Origin: Thermorudis peleae
GTDB lineage: Bacteria > Chloroflexota > Chloroflexia > Thermomicrobiales > Thermomicrobiaceae
Assembly (NCBI RefSeq): GCF_000744775.1
Contig: NZ_JQMP01000003.1
Span: forward strand, 806,001 to 870,000
DNA: 64,000 bases
Direction: 5' to 3'
In this document: positions 1 through 9,132 of the stretch, in pieces
Layout: the number at the start of each line of letters is the position of its first letter
Numbering within the stretch: position 1 is the first letter of the stretch
Notes under the pieces: generated by a model
What the model was told of the DNA's origin: nothing
Databases searched by the model: none
What the model saw: the letters and a program-made list of their open reading frames with translations, nothing else
Program-made: the position numbers and the translations under genes

Positions 1-1124
1 ACTGCCGTTGGCTTCCTCCTGAAGAGGTCGCTGAGCGCCTCGAACGTGGCGAGCAAGCCGTCATTCGCTTTAAGATGCCGCTCGAGGGCGAAACCGTTAT
101 CGTCGATTTACTCCGTGGGGAAATTGCCTACGATAACCGCGTCTTGCAAGATCTCGTGCTCCTCAAGTCGGATGGTTTCCCAACCTATCACCTGGCAAAT
201 GTCGTTGATGACCATTTCATGCAGATCACACATATTCTCCGGGCTGAGGAATGGATCCCAAGTGCGCCACTGCATGCACAGCTCTATCGCGCTTTTGGAT
301 GGGAGATGCCGGTGCTCTGTCACTTGCCGGTAATCCTGAGTCCGGATGGCAAGGGCAAGCTCAGTAAGCGTCATGGCGCAACGAGCGTGCTTGAGTTTAA
401 ACGGCAAGGATATCTGCCTGAGGCAATGGTGAATTATCTGGCATTGCTCGGGTGGGCGTATGATGACAAACAGGAAATCTTTAGTCGGGAGGAATTGCTT
501 GAGAAGTTCCGGCTTGAAGATGTGAACCCACATCCAGCCCGCTTCAACTTCGAGAAGCTGGCCTGGATGAATCAGTACTACATTAATCACGTGCTGACAC
601 TGGATGAGTTAACGGCACGATGCATTCCCTTCCTGCAGGAGGCGGGGTTGCTTCCGCCTGAGGCAAGCGATCCGGCAAGCCCTGCTTTTGCCTACGCACG
701 TGAGGTCCTTGCCCTTGTGAAAGACCGGCTCAAGACACTGGCTGAGGCGCCGGACCTTACCCGTTTCTTCTTTACCGATGTAGAGGACTATGATCCATCA
801 TTACTTGTTCCCAAGAAGACAGAGCCAGCTCAGGTACTCCAGGCACTCGAGCGGGCAATGGCCACGCTTGAAGGTGCCGATTTTACGAGTGAAACAGACC
901 TTGAAGCGCGCCTGCGGGGATTAGCAGAGGAACTTGGCTTGAAGGCTGGCCAGCTCTTTATGCCTATCCGCGTTGCTGTTACTGGCCGCACGGTCTCACC
1001 CGGCTTGTTTGAGACGCTCCGCGTCCTTGGCCGTGAGCGCTCACTCGAGCGGCTTGCGGCAGCGCGTGAGAAGCTGGCGGCTTATCTTGGAACGCTAGCG
1101 TGGTCAACGCCATCTGGGCAATGA
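1..1124 (+). CDS. gltX: Glutamyl-tRNA synthetase, 5' end outside window
   Basis: The reading frame is open from the first bases of the window (codons in phase from base 3) to the TGA at 1122-1124, so the start and the N-terminal HIGH-containing part lie upstream. The visible 373 residues hold the second half of the class I catalytic core (LKSDGFPTYHLANVVDDH, then the KMSKS equivalent KLSKRHG) and the all-helical anticodon-binding C-terminal half. The enzyme charges tRNA-Glu with glutamate in the cytoplasm. An internal ATG at residue 25 is not a true start, because conserved GluRS sequence precedes it. Identification as GluRS is firm. Whether it is discriminating or also charges tRNA-Gln cannot be read from this part. 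Confidence 0.95.
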   Translation, partial: CRWLPPEEVAERLERGEQAVIRFKMPLEGETVIVDLLRGEIAYDNRVLQDLVLLKSDGFPTYHLANVVDDHFMQITHILRAEEWIPSAPLHAQLYRAFGWEMPVLCHLPVILSPDGKGKLSKRHGATSVLEFKRQGYLPEAMVNYLALLGWAYDDKQEIFSREELLEKFRLEDVNPHPARFNFEKLAWMNQYYINHVLTLDELTARCIPFLQEAGLLPPEASDPASPAFAYAREVLALVKDRLKTLAEAPDLTRFFFTDVEDYDPSLLVPKKTEPAQVLQALERAMATLEGADFTSETDLEARLRGLAEELGLKAGQLFMPIRVAVTGRTVSPGLFETLRVLGRERSLERLAAAREKLAAYLGTLAWSTPSGQ

Positions 1125-1148
1125 AGCGCACCATCTGAGAAGCAAAGC

Positions 1149-1180
1149 AACGTGGGCTGTCTGAATTGGCAGCCCACGTT
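1149..1180. terminator. Hairpin terminator between convergent gltX and dienelactone hydrolase
   Basis: AACGTGGGCT at 1149-1158 pairs with AGCCCACGTT at 1171-1180, with a 12-nt loop, followed by TGTTT on the plus strand. It lies between the two convergent stop codons (1124 and 1205), so it could serve both strands. The T tract is weak. Confidence 0.7.
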
Positions 1181-1204
1181 TGTTTCGTCGATCGGTCGCA
1201 TGAT

Positions 1205-1885
1205 TCACGCTGTCTTCAGATGCTGGCGGAAGAATGCGAGCGTCCGACGCCACGCATCGATAGCTGCCTCGGGGCGGTAGCTGGCTCGGGTATCGTTGAA
1301 AAAGGCGTGCGGTGCGTTGGGATAGATGTGGAGTTCGAACTGTTTGCCGGCTTCCTGCAATGCTTGGCGGAGCCGCTCCACTTCAGTGGGCGGAATACCT
1401 TGATCCGCCTCTCCATACAAGCCGAGCAAGGGGCAGGTGAGCGAACGTACTTGCTCAATTGGATTAGGATTACGGCCGTAGAAAACCACCGCTGCCCCAA
1501 ACAGATCGCTGCGGCATGCGGAAAGAAGCGACAACCCACCACCCATACAAAAGCCAACCACGCCAACCTTGGGGCCGCGGACTTCGGCACGGCTCAAGAG
1601 ATAGCGGGCAGCAGCAATGATCTCAGCGACTGCCCGGTCATATTCAAGTTCCATCGCGAGTTTGCGCGCTTCATCCGGTTCGGTCGCAACTTTGCCGTGG
1701 TAGAGGTCAGGGGCGAGTGCGACAAAGCCTTCAGCGGCGAAGCGATCGGTCACATCCCGAATGTGTGGCTCAAGCCCCCACCACTCCTGGATAACAACGA
1801 TACCCGGCGCAGGCGTTGTGCTCGGCAACGCAAGATACCCGGGTGTTTCTCCACCATTGCTTGGGAACGTAATCATTGTGCCCAT
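1205..1885 (-). CDS. Dienelactone hydrolase family protein
   Basis: A 226-residue alpha/beta hydrolase of the dienelactone hydrolase family. The nucleophile is cysteine in GFCMGGG; the acid is the Asp of GEADQGIP and the base the His of NAPHAFF, giving the Cys-Asp-His triad of the family. Such enzymes hydrolyse lactones or small esters in the cytoplasm; the substrate here is unknown. The start is placed at the ATG at 1885 because AAAGGAGC lies seven bases upstream and the MGTMITFPSNGG start fits the family; an ATG 78 bases further upstream has no such site. It is monocistronic and convergent with gltX. Confidence 0.85.
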   Translation of the reverse strand: MGTMITFPSNGGETPGYLALPSTTPAPGIVVIQEWWGLEPHIRDVTDRFAAEGFVALAPDLYHGKVATEPDEARKLAMELEYDRAVAEIIAAARYLLSRAEVRGPKVGVVGFCMGGGLSLLSACRSDLFGAAVVFYGRNPNPIEQVRSLTCPLLGLYGEADQGIPPTEVERLRQALQEAGKQFELHIYPNAPHAFFNDTRASYRPEAAIDAWRRTLAFFRQHLKTA

Positions 1886-2017
1886 TGCGTGCTCCTTTTC
1901 CCAAGGTACCCCTTTGTCACGAGCATCGTAACACGGGGAATTATTCGGAGACTCTTCACCCAAGCAATATCACGCCCCGAGGTTCTCAAACACAAGGCGC
2001 TACAGGAGACATGCTAC

Positions 2018-3406
2018 TTAGTAGTGAATGCTGACTGTCGAGCCGATGTTCAAGAAATTCCAGAACCATTCGGCATCGCTATTCATGAGTCCAACACACC
2101 CGTGGCTGCTAAAGCCGCCAAATTGCGAAGGCGGAGTCCAATAGTTGCCGTGGATGGCATATCCCCCCGGTTTGAAGTACTGCGTGTAGAGCACGTTTTC
2201 AAGATGATAGTACCCCGGACTGCCCGGTGGGATACCAATGGTGGCTGAATCCATCGTCTCGTTCTGGACTCGGTAGAGGATATGGAATATGCCAGTTGGT
2301 GTAGCCTGGTCTTTTCCAGCCGTGATAATTGCTGCATAAACCGGACGGTAGCCGTCATACGCAATCGCATAGAAAGCTGTGAGACTGACATCAACCCAAT
2401 GTCCATCAAAGAACTGTGGTGGTTCTGGCGGAGTGAGTGGCTCAACCCAAGCCGCTGCGACATAGCGGCCCCCGCCAAGGTCATACCAGACATTCAACCC
2501 GTTCACGCTATCGCCAGTAACGATTCCACGAATTGGTACCGGGTAACGCTTGTATGTTGAGCCGACAACTGGAGCGCTCGTCTGTGGAGCCGAGCGAATC
2601 AGCAATTCATCAGCCACAACAGCGCCAAACAGTGTGCCGTCATCGTTGCTGACGGCGCGGGACCAGCGAGGATCAAGTAAGCCAGGATAGGCGGTGATAC
2701 TCCCAGAAGCCTGGGGCACGGGGGCCGTATTGATCCCTTGGGAGGCTGCATATTGAGCTCCCAGTCGCCCAAGCAGGACTTCGTACTCTGTGCCGCGATT
2801 TTCGGGATGGTATTCAAACCGGGCACGCTCGAAGTATTGCACCGTATAGACCTGCCCGGTATCAGGATTGCGCTCAGAGAATTCCTCAGAAATTGGGTAG
2901 CCGAAAGTATACAGCCCGCCATGGAGGAGCCAGTAGCGCCGGAATCCATAGGCAATCGTATGCCCGGTTGCCGGGAAGAAGGTGCGGTCGGGATCGTTCT
3001 TAAACCAATCAGCTGCTTGGGGCGGCAGGGGCTTGAAGGGATCCTCATTCTTCCGGTTTGCGGTTGCCCAATTACCGAGAAGCGTTGCGAGGACGACATA
3101 GGGTGTACCCCGATTCTCGGGGTGATACTCAAAACGCGCACGTTCGAAGTATTGGACAGTCATGCCATCTTGCGTCATTGGCTCGGAAATTGGATAACCA
3201 AAGATCATTAAACCACCATGGCTGAGCCAGGCTTGTAAAAAATCACCGCTGAGGTGATGACCTGTTTGCGGGAAATAGATTGTTGGTGTTTGCCAGGGGG
3301 CTGCTTGGGCTGGGGGCTGTAAAGGAAGCGGCATCAAGCTCAACAGGAAGGCGCTTACCGTTCCAACCAATCCAACCAGGCGAGACCAGCGCCGTGTACG
3401 TCCCAT
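2018..3406 (-). CDS. Secreted L,D-transpeptidase (YkuD) with two N-terminal repeat modules
   Basis: A 462-residue exported protein. Residues 1-36 form a signal peptide (Arg-rich start, hydrophobic LVGLVGTVSAFLLSLMPL, cleavage near QAA). Two copies of a roughly 70-residue module follow (about 40-110 and 140-215), each containing FPxTGH, LxHGGLxxFGYPISE and VQYFERARFEYHPENRG. An SH3-like stretch lies at about 245-320 and a YkuD catalytic domain at the C terminus, with YAIHGNY and the catalytic SHGCVGL. The family cross-links peptidoglycan or links proteins to it outside the membrane, using cysteine. A GGGAGC stretch upstream of the ATG is the likely ribosome site. The modules resemble those in the next protein upstream on this strand. 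Confidence 0.88.
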   Translation of the reverse strand: MGRTRRWSRLVGLVGTVSAFLLSLMPLPLQPPAQAAPWQTPTIYFPQTGHHLSGDFLQAWLSHGGLMIFGYPISEPMTQDGMTVQYFERARFEYHPENRGTPYVVLATLLGNWATANRKNEDPFKPLPPQAADWFKNDPDRTFFPATGHTIAYGFRRYWLLHGGLYTFGYPISEEFSERNPDTGQVYTVQYFERARFEYHPENRGTEYEVLLGRLGAQYAASQGINTAPVPQASGSITAYPGLLDPRWSRAVSNDDGTLFGAVVADELLIRSAPQTSAPVVGSTYKRYPVPIRGIVTGDSVNGLNVWYDLGGGRYVAAAWVEPLTPPEPPQFFDGHWVDVSLTAFYAIAYDGYRPVYAAIITAGKDQATPTGIFHILYRVQNETMDSATIGIPPGSPGYYHLENVLYTQYFKPGGYAIHGNYWTPPSQFGGFSSHGCVGLMNSDAEWFWNFLNIGSTVSIHY

Positions 3407-3448
3407 TGGGCTTGCTTGCTCCCTTCATTGTCACTGATTGCCTGAGGC

Positions 3449-3486
3449 GAAACGGTGCGGCTCATGCGACCATGCCGCACCGTTTC
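3449..3486 (-). terminator. 13-bp hairpin between two secreted-protein genes
   Basis: GAAACGGTGCGGC at 3449-3461 pairs perfectly with GCCGCACCGTTTC at 3474-3486 around a 12-base loop. It lies directly downstream of the stop at 3539 on the minus strand, so it most likely ends the transcript that enters from 5886. There is no long T tract. Confidence 0.65.
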
Positions 3487-3538
3487 CTCTTTCCATATTG
3501 GAATAACGAATGAGCAGCGGAAACGTTCCGCGTCCTGG

Positions 3539-5065
3539 TTAGTCGCCAGGTTGGAAACTGACTAATTGAACAGCAAGGGCATCGCTTGTCCACTGCACAA
3601 TGCCGATACCCGGACTAAACCAGATAGTTAACGTTTGGGGTGATGTCGCATTTTCGGGCAGTACCCCTTGCATCGTCATGCGAAGCCGCCACGCTGGTAC
3701 CAGTCCATACGTTGTGCTCACAAGTTCATTTTCCTGAACCTCGACGTGGAGGCTCGCGGGACGGGGTGGTGCATCGGTGGAAAGAGCAGTTGCGGTGACT
3801 GTCCATTGCACACCTTCACTGAGGTCGAGCACTGAGAGAAACCGAAGTGCTGGCCAAAACATGGTTGTTTCGGTGACGGTCCCATTTTGATCAAGGCGGT
3901 CATAGCCAGTGAAGAACACCCCACGATTGGTAATTGCCCAATACGTAACGCGTGTCCCCTGTGTGTCTGTTTCCCGACGAGGAATCAATGTAGAGCCAGC
4001 GATGAAACTGACGGAGGGATCACGCGTTTCCCATTTTTCCTGTGTACCGGCAGTCGTCGTATAGGTCCACCGAGAGCCTGGTTGTAAACCGTAGTATGCA
4101 GCGCCCGGCGCCAGCGTGGTTGGTGGGGTGAATTGATAGCGCCAACGATAATAATGCTGGCCAACATTGCCCATCTCGACTTGCCATCCGGCTGGATTGG
4201 TTGGAGTATAGGTGAGGACGCGTCGTTCGAATGGCTGAATAAGCACCCAGGTCGGCTCACCCCGCAGTCGAACTTGTGCCCAAACAGGGTCGGCGATGGG
4301 GTACCCAAGCACGAACAGCCAGTCAAACAGTGGAGACGCTGTTACCAATTGTCCATCTTGTTCAGCTACCCCACTCTGTGTCATGAATGTCCAGAAGGCA
4401 CGTGGGATGTTATAGCCAACGGTTTGCCCTGATGGGCCACGGTAGGTAATGTATTGCACGAATTGCGCGTTTGGGTCCTGGGCAGCATCCGTATATTGCG
4501 TTAATCCGCTTGGGGTAAGGGCCGCTGTCGCAGCGAGTCCGGTGCGCTTAGGCTGGCTATGATCAACCAGTGCGGCGAAATCAGCGTATGTAGGAAACGG
4601 AGTGTCTGGGTCGCCGGCAATTGGCACCGTCGCACCTGACCCGGTGTCGAAGAAGGTGCTGTCACCGACCTGAATTCGTCCGCTGATCAGTTCACGTGTC
4701 AGCAGGCCACCAGTCACATACCACGGTGCAGTCGGGTCACTATTCGGATAGGTGAGTTCCATTCGCCCCTTGTCGAAATACTGGACAAGCCGCACTCCAC
4801 CGGGTGCCTCGCGATAACGCTCATACAGGGCCGGTGTAAATGGACTCGGTCCCCAGAGCCAGGTGCGGACAACTGCACCAGTCTGGATTGGACGATCAGT
4901 CCGTGCCCAGCGAGCCACAAATGCCGGTGCGGCAAAGTCTTGCGCTCGACTTGGCTGCACTGGCCAAATGCCGAGCAGGCCAATGACAAGGGGGAGAAGA
5001 AAGCGAATATTCCACTTTTGCCAAGTCCGTCGTTGCGAAGCGCGGCGTTGAGCGTACTCCATCAT
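3539..5065 (-). CDS. Secreted protein of unknown function
   Basis: About 508 residues with an N-terminal export signal (basic start, then FLLPLVIGLLGIWPV and cleavage near SRAQ). I do not recognise the whole protein. Its N-terminal half carries divergent versions of the module in the neighbouring L,D-transpeptidase (VQYFDKGRMELTYPNS and QPFERRVLTYTPTNP, followed by VGQHYYRWRY). The C-terminal 200 residues look like a beta-rich secreted domain, with YYGLQPGSRWTYTT and IWFSPGIGIVQW. The start is uncertain: a GTG at 5095 would overlap the upstream stop, but the ATG at 5065 has AAGGGA close by and is preferred. It follows the metallo-hydrolase gene on one transcript. A cell-surface role is inferred from export and the shared modules. 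Confidence 0.7.
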   Translation of the reverse strand: MMEYAQRRASQRRTWQKWNIRFLLPLVIGLLGIWPVQPSRAQDFAAPAFVARWARTDRPIQTGAVVRTWLWGPSPFTPALYERYREAPGGVRLVQYFDKGRMELTYPNSDPTAPWYVTGGLLTRELISGRIQVGDSTFFDTGSGATVPIAGDPDTPFPTYADFAALVDHSQPKRTGLAATAALTPSGLTQYTDAAQDPNAQFVQYITYRGPSGQTVGYNIPRAFWTFMTQSGVAEQDGQLVTASPLFDWLFVLGYPIADPVWAQVRLRGEPTWVLIQPFERRVLTYTPTNPAGWQVEMGNVGQHYYRWRYQFTPPTTLAPGAAYYGLQPGSRWTYTTTAGTQEKWETRDPSVSFIAGSTLIPRRETDTQGTRVTYWAITNRGVFFTGYDRLDQNGTVTETTMFWPALRFLSVLDLSEGVQWTVTATALSTDAPPRPASLHVEVQENELVSTTYGLVPAWRLRMTMQGVLPENATSPQTLTIWFSPGIGIVQWTSDALAVQLVSFQPGD

Positions 5066-5091
5066 TCTATCCCTTCGGTTACCCTGGTCTC

Positions 5092-5886
5092 TCACTCTGC
5101 TGCCCGCCGCGCTTCCCCAACAGTAATTGTTAACCCATCATAGGCTAATGCCACATTCGGAGGGAGTATGGAACTGACCGCAGCATGCGAGACCTCATGG
5201 CTCATGTGTGTGAAGTATGCCTGTTGTGGCTTGAGACGCTCGACAACCGCAAGCGCCTCGTCAATGCTCAAGTGGGTTGGATGTCGACGGGCACGCAGTG
5301 CATTCAACACCAGTACCTGGACACCTTGAAGCGCTGCAAGGGCTGATTCCGGCACGGTTGCGGCGTCGGTAATGTATGCAAAGGGGCCAAAGCGGAATCC
5401 GAGGACAGTCCAACGTCCATGTGGCACGGGAATAGGGATAATCTCTTGCCCGAATAACTCGAATGGTCCGGTAATTTCGTGCAAAATGAGATCGGGCTTG
5501 CCGCCGTAAAAGGGGAATTGGTCTTCAAAGGCATAGCCGAAACGCTGGCGAAGTTCTCGCGCTGTATCAGGTGCGGCATAAACAGGCAGGTGTGATTGTG
5601 CAAGGTAATTGAACTGGCGGAGGTCGTCAAATCCTGCAACGTGGTCAGCATGCGCATGTGTGAAGAGAACAGCATCAACGCGTCGGAGTCCAACGGCTAG
5701 GGCTTGTAGTCGGAGTTCAGGAGCAGTATCGATCAAGATAACCCGATCGCCAACGTGCACGGTAATGGAGCTGCGTGTCCGTCGATCGCGCGGATCCGTC
5801 GAATGACAGACAGCGCAGTCGCAGCCGATCACCGGGATACCGTTTGATGTGCCAGTTCCAAGAAAGGTTACTGTCAGTGCCGTCAT
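5092..5886 (-). CDS. MBL-fold metallo-hydrolase, PhnP-like
   Basis: A 264-residue metallo-beta-lactamase-fold hydrolase. The metal-binding signature THAHADH lies near residue 78, with further histidines in HGRW and in the C-terminal THMSHE segment. The N terminus, FLGTGTSNGIPVIGCDC followed by AVCHSTDPRDRRTRSS, carries the cysteine cluster typical of the PhnP / cyclic-phosphodiesterase branch. Members of this branch hydrolyse cyclic phosphodiesters in the cytoplasm. No other phn genes are near, so the substrate is open. AAAGAGG precedes the ATG. The gene is divergent from the histidine kinase at 6028, and the stop overlaps a possible GTG start of the next gene. Confidence 0.85.
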   Translation of the reverse strand: MTALTVTFLGTGTSNGIPVIGCDCAVCHSTDPRDRRTRSSITVHVGDRVILIDTAPELRLQALAVGLRRVDAVLFTHAHADHVAGFDDLRQFNYLAQSHLPVYAAPDTARELRQRFGYAFEDQFPFYGGKPDLILHEITGPFELFGQEIIPIPVPHGRWTVLGFRFGPFAYITDAATVPESALAALQGVQVLVLNALRARRHPTHLSIDEALAVVERLKPQQAYFTHMSHEVSHAAVSSILPPNVALAYDGLTITVGEARRAAE

Positions 5887-6027
5887 CGTTCGCCTCTTTC
5901 CGGCTGCTGATTCTACCCATCAGGCAAGGGCTGGCCCAGGCATTGACCGGTGTCTCAACCGGAAATAGGACTGGTGGGGGCTATCCAAATCTCTTGCTGG
6001 GACGAATGGTAAGAATAGGGCCATGGA

Positions 6028-8286
6028 ATGGCTGCAGCGACGCTGGGGATCGATGGGTGGGTGAACAAGATGGGCGCAGAAACACTGCGCCAGTTTCAGG
6101 AGGCGATAGAGGAGATCGAGAATGGTAACCTGTTCTCGATGAGCACATTCTCGCCAATGCCTCGGCTCCAAGAGTTAGCAGACGCTGCTCGGCTTATTAT
6201 GCAAGCCGAGGTTGCTGTCGTTTACCAATTTCTGCCCTCTGACCAAGTACAGATCGTGGCGATCAGTACCAATCCTTCCGTTCCAGCAGTTCATCACTGG
6301 CCATCTCACGATCTGCCTCTTGAGCGCCAGATGGAGCGTCAGCCTCACCTCGTCGAGCTCACCAGTAATGCTCCTCCTGCATTGCCCCAGGCGAGGGTGA
6401 CGCAGTTACGGGCATTCGGGATTCAGTGGCTGCTCTCGTATCCTTTGCTGATCGATAACAATGTCGTTGGGTTGCTCGAAATTGGTTGGTCTTCAGCTCC
6501 GCCGTCACCCCATACTCCTGAGCACGCGATTCTTCAGCCCATCGCTGCGGCGATTGCGCGCACGCTTCGTGCTGCATCATCAGAGTCACCGCAACTGTCG
6601 AATCGGCAACCGCAATCAGCAAACTTGACTCCATCCCAATCGAGCGTACTGGCGGTCGGTCTGCAGCGCCTGGGTGCGGAGTTGCGTGAACTCCTCCAGG
6701 CAGATATCGGTCTTGTCTACGTGCCCTCTGGGACTTCTGGTCAGCTGCAGGGAAGCGTCGTCGCAGGATCACGTCCTGGGGCTGAAGCGTTGAGTGTGTT
6801 GCCGCTCAATCTTGACGCTCCCTTGGTACAGGAATGGATGAAGGCCCCTGCTTCTCTCCTAGATTTAGTGGCCTTGATTCGTGCCTTTGGCCGGCATGCC
6901 ATGATGCTGCAGCTACAAAGTGGCATCGTCGCGCCAATTTGGGGTGATAGCAACGAACTACTTGGGTTTGTCCTGCTCCTTCGGTCTGTCCCGCAGGTCT
7001 TTTCTGAGGCAGACCGTGCGCGTGTTGAGCGAGTGCTTAACGCGATGGTTCCACTTCTTGCACTGGGCTGGCAGCTGGAGCAGGCTGAGCGTGCGCGGGC
7101 CCTTCGTGAAGCGTTGCTTCGGCTGGCGATGGCACTCGTCCAAGCAACGTCGCTGAGTGATATCGGTCGACTCATTGCTGAAGCACTTCGGGCTGACCTC
7201 AACGTGGTGACCAGTTTGCTGGGGATTGTGTCTAACGGTCAGATCATGTGGTATGGCGCCGTTGGTGAGCGGTTGCTTGGACCGGTTGCCAGCCAGATCG
7301 ATGGTGATAGTGTCAGCGAGGCAGTGCAGAACCAGCGTGTCCTTCGTGGAGTGAGTCGTTTCTTCCGCTTGCCTGCAGAACTCGCTGCGCTCGGTTTGAG
7401 TGTTGTACCAGAAACTTTGCTGGTTCCTGCAGTACAAGCAACGCAGCGCGTTGTGTTACTCGTTCAGCGTCCTGGTACACCGTTTTCATCTGATGAGGAG
7501 TGGTTTCTCCAAGGAGCAGCACAATGGGCGGCACAAGCAGCCCAGTCTCTTCGCACGCTCGAGACAATGCAGCGGGCTGGGGATGCACGCGCTTCGCTTC
7601 TCGCTCAGCTTCTTGCCTATCAAGAAGAAGAACGGAAACGTCTTGTCGATACCATTCATAATCAAACGTTGCAAGGGCTCGCAACCTGCCTGTATCGCAT
7701 CGAGCTTATTATCCGCCAAGCGGAAGAGCAGTTACTTGGTGATGCGGTCGGCCAACTTCGCCAAGTGCGTGATATGCTTGCGGAGCATATTGCGCTCCTT
7801 CGTGAAGCTGTCTTCCAGCTTCGGCCAGTCACGCTTGATCACCTCGGCCTCGAAGCGGCGTTGCGTGAGTACCTCGCGAAGCTGAGCGATCGCGGCATAA
7901 CCGGTACGCTTGATCTTCAGCTCAATGAACGCCTTAATCCTGAACTTGAAACGGCGATCTATCGGGTCGTGCAAGAAGCGATTGAGCGTGTGCGGCAGCC
8001 AGCGGGCATTCGCCGGGTAATTGTGCGTGTACGCGAAGGCCTCGGCGAGAAGGTCATGGTTACTATTGCTGATGATGCTCCGATAGCGCCTCAGGGGCAG
8101 GGGGGTGAACAGTCCTTGCCCCTGGTAGCGTTGCGTGAGCGTGTGACGCTGCTGGGTGGCGTGATGCAGGTGGCAAGTGTTGCTCAGGCTGGCACAGTCA
8201 TTCAGCTCGTGTTACCAAAGCGACGAACAACGCGGTTTGGCTCGCCAGCGGCGTCTGAAGAACGATTTCCACCATTGCCAGAGTAG
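6028..8286 (+). CDS. GAF-domain sensor histidine kinase (HisKA_3 type) with degenerate ATP-binding domain
   Basis: A 752-residue cytoplasmic sensor with no membrane segment. Three GAF-like regions (about 45-175, 205-345, 365-520) precede a DegS/NarX-type dimerisation region: QEEERKRLVDTIHNQ, with the phospho-acceptor His at residue 544. The C-terminal ATPase region is odd. The N-box reads QEAIERVRQPAG, lacking the usual Asn, and the G1 box reads ADDAPIAPQGQGG instead of D-x-G-x-G. The LPLVALRERVTLLGG segment near the end is recognisable. It forms a pair with the response regulator at 8379. The start is tentative: AGGG lies near the ATG at 6028, and an ATG at 6070 is also possible. Light, redox or small-molecule sensing by the GAF domains cannot be distinguished. 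Confidence 0.85.
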   Translation: MAAATLGIDGWVNKMGAETLRQFQEAIEEIENGNLFSMSTFSPMPRLQELADAARLIMQAEVAVVYQFLPSDQVQIVAISTNPSVPAVHHWPSHDLPLERQMERQPHLVELTSNAPPALPQARVTQLRAFGIQWLLSYPLLIDNNVVGLLEIGWSSAPPSPHTPEHAILQPIAAAIARTLRAASSESPQLSNRQPQSANLTPSQSSVLAVGLQRLGAELRELLQADIGLVYVPSGTSGQLQGSVVAGSRPGAEALSVLPLNLDAPLVQEWMKAPASLLDLVALIRAFGRHAMMLQLQSGIVAPIWGDSNELLGFVLLLRSVPQVFSEADRARVERVLNAMVPLLALGWQLEQAERARALREALLRLAMALVQATSLSDIGRLIAEALRADLNVVTSLLGIVSNGQIMWYGAVGERLLGPVASQIDGDSVSEAVQNQRVLRGVSRFFRLPAELAALGLSVVPETLLVPAVQATQRVVLLVQRPGTPFSSDEEWFLQGAAQWAAQAAQSLRTLETMQRAGDARASLLAQLLAYQEEERKRLVDTIHNQTLQGLATCLYRIELIIRQAEEQLLGDAVGQLRQVRDMLAEHIALLREAVFQLRPVTLDHLGLEAALREYLAKLSDRGITGTLDLQLNERLNPELETAIYRVVQEAIERVRQPAGIRRVIVRVREGLGEKVMVTIADDAPIAPQGQGGEQSLPLVALRERVTLLGGVMQVASVAQAGTVIQLVLPKRRTTRFGSPAASEERFPPLPE

Positions 8287-8378
8287 GACTTTTTGGGGGT
8301 TGTCAGCGACGCTACGTACTCGTGGAATAAGACCAAGCGCGTGGGGCGTGGTAGGAGAAGCGCACGAGAGAGGACACC

Positions 8379-9053
8379 ATGGGAACTGAACGAGTGATCC
8401 GTGTGCTCATCGCCGATGACCATGATCTCTTTCGTGAGGGGCTTCGCCAGCTCATTGAGACTGACGATCACATTGCCGTTGTCGGTGAAGCTGCCAATGG
8501 TCAGGAAGCGATTGAACAGGTCAAAGCGTTACGGCCAGACGTCGTGCTGATGGACATCAGCATGCCCGGGTTAGACGGTATTCGAGCGACGGAATATATT
8601 GCTCAGCACTTTCCGAATACCCATGTGATTATGCTGACGATGTATCAAGACGATGAATACGTTATCCATGCTATTCGTGCTGGAGCGAAGAGTTATCTCG
8701 TGAAGAGTACGAAAGCGGAAGAATTACTTCGCGCAATCCACGTTGCTGCTGAAGGCGGTTCGGCAATTGATCCTGCGCTTGCTCCAGTGCTCATGCGCGA
8801 ATACCAGCGTTTGTTGAGTCGTACTCCGGTTGGCCGTCAGCAACTGAGCGATCGTGAATTAGCAATGCTGCGGCTCTTAAGTCAAGGGTATAGTAACCGA
8901 CAAATTGCCGAGCAGCTTAATCTTGCCGAGAGTACGGTCAAAAACAGCCTCTCAGCACTCTTCCAAAAGCTTGGCGTGCGTGACCGTACGCAGGCCGTCA
9001 TCTACGCAATCTCGCATGGACTTGTGCCGCGGCCAACCGCTGAGCGTCGCTAA
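8379..9053 (+). CDS. NarL/FixJ-family response regulator
   Basis: A 224-residue two-domain regulator. The receiver domain (about 5-120) has the acidic pair in LIADDHD, the phospho-acceptor Asp in VVLMDISMPG, the switch Thr in IMLTMYQ and the conserved Lys in YLVKST. A LuxR-type helix-turn-helix follows (about 150-212, with LSDRELAMLRLLSQGYSNRQ and AESTVKNSLSALFQKLG). GAGAGGACACC precedes the ATG. It lies 92 bases after the GAF kinase gene and is the expected phosphotransfer partner. It binds DNA when phosphorylated; its targets are unknown, and the CoA transferase gene immediately downstream on the same strand is a candidate. Confidence 0.92.
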   Translation: MGTERVIRVLIADDHDLFREGLRQLIETDDHIAVVGEAANGQEAIEQVKALRPDVVLMDISMPGLDGIRATEYIAQHFPNTHVIMLTMYQDDEYVIHAIRAGAKSYLVKSTKAEELLRAIHVAAEGGSAIDPALAPVLMREYQRLLSRTPVGRQQLSDRELAMLRLLSQGYSNRQIAEQLNLAESTVKNSLSALFQKLGVRDRTQAVIYAISHGLVPRPTAERR

Positions 9054-9132
9054 GTGACAGTCGGCGGTTTCACCAGCACATTTCCATGCTACAGTACCCC
9101 TAGGTGCAAGGGACGTCTGTGAAGGGGGAGCA

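Noticed and set aside
1166-2248. Plus-strand frame of 360 codons opposite the dienelactone hydrolase.
   Set aside because: The opposite strand encodes a complete catalytic triad enzyme; this frame has high Cys, Arg and His content and no domain, as shadow frames do.
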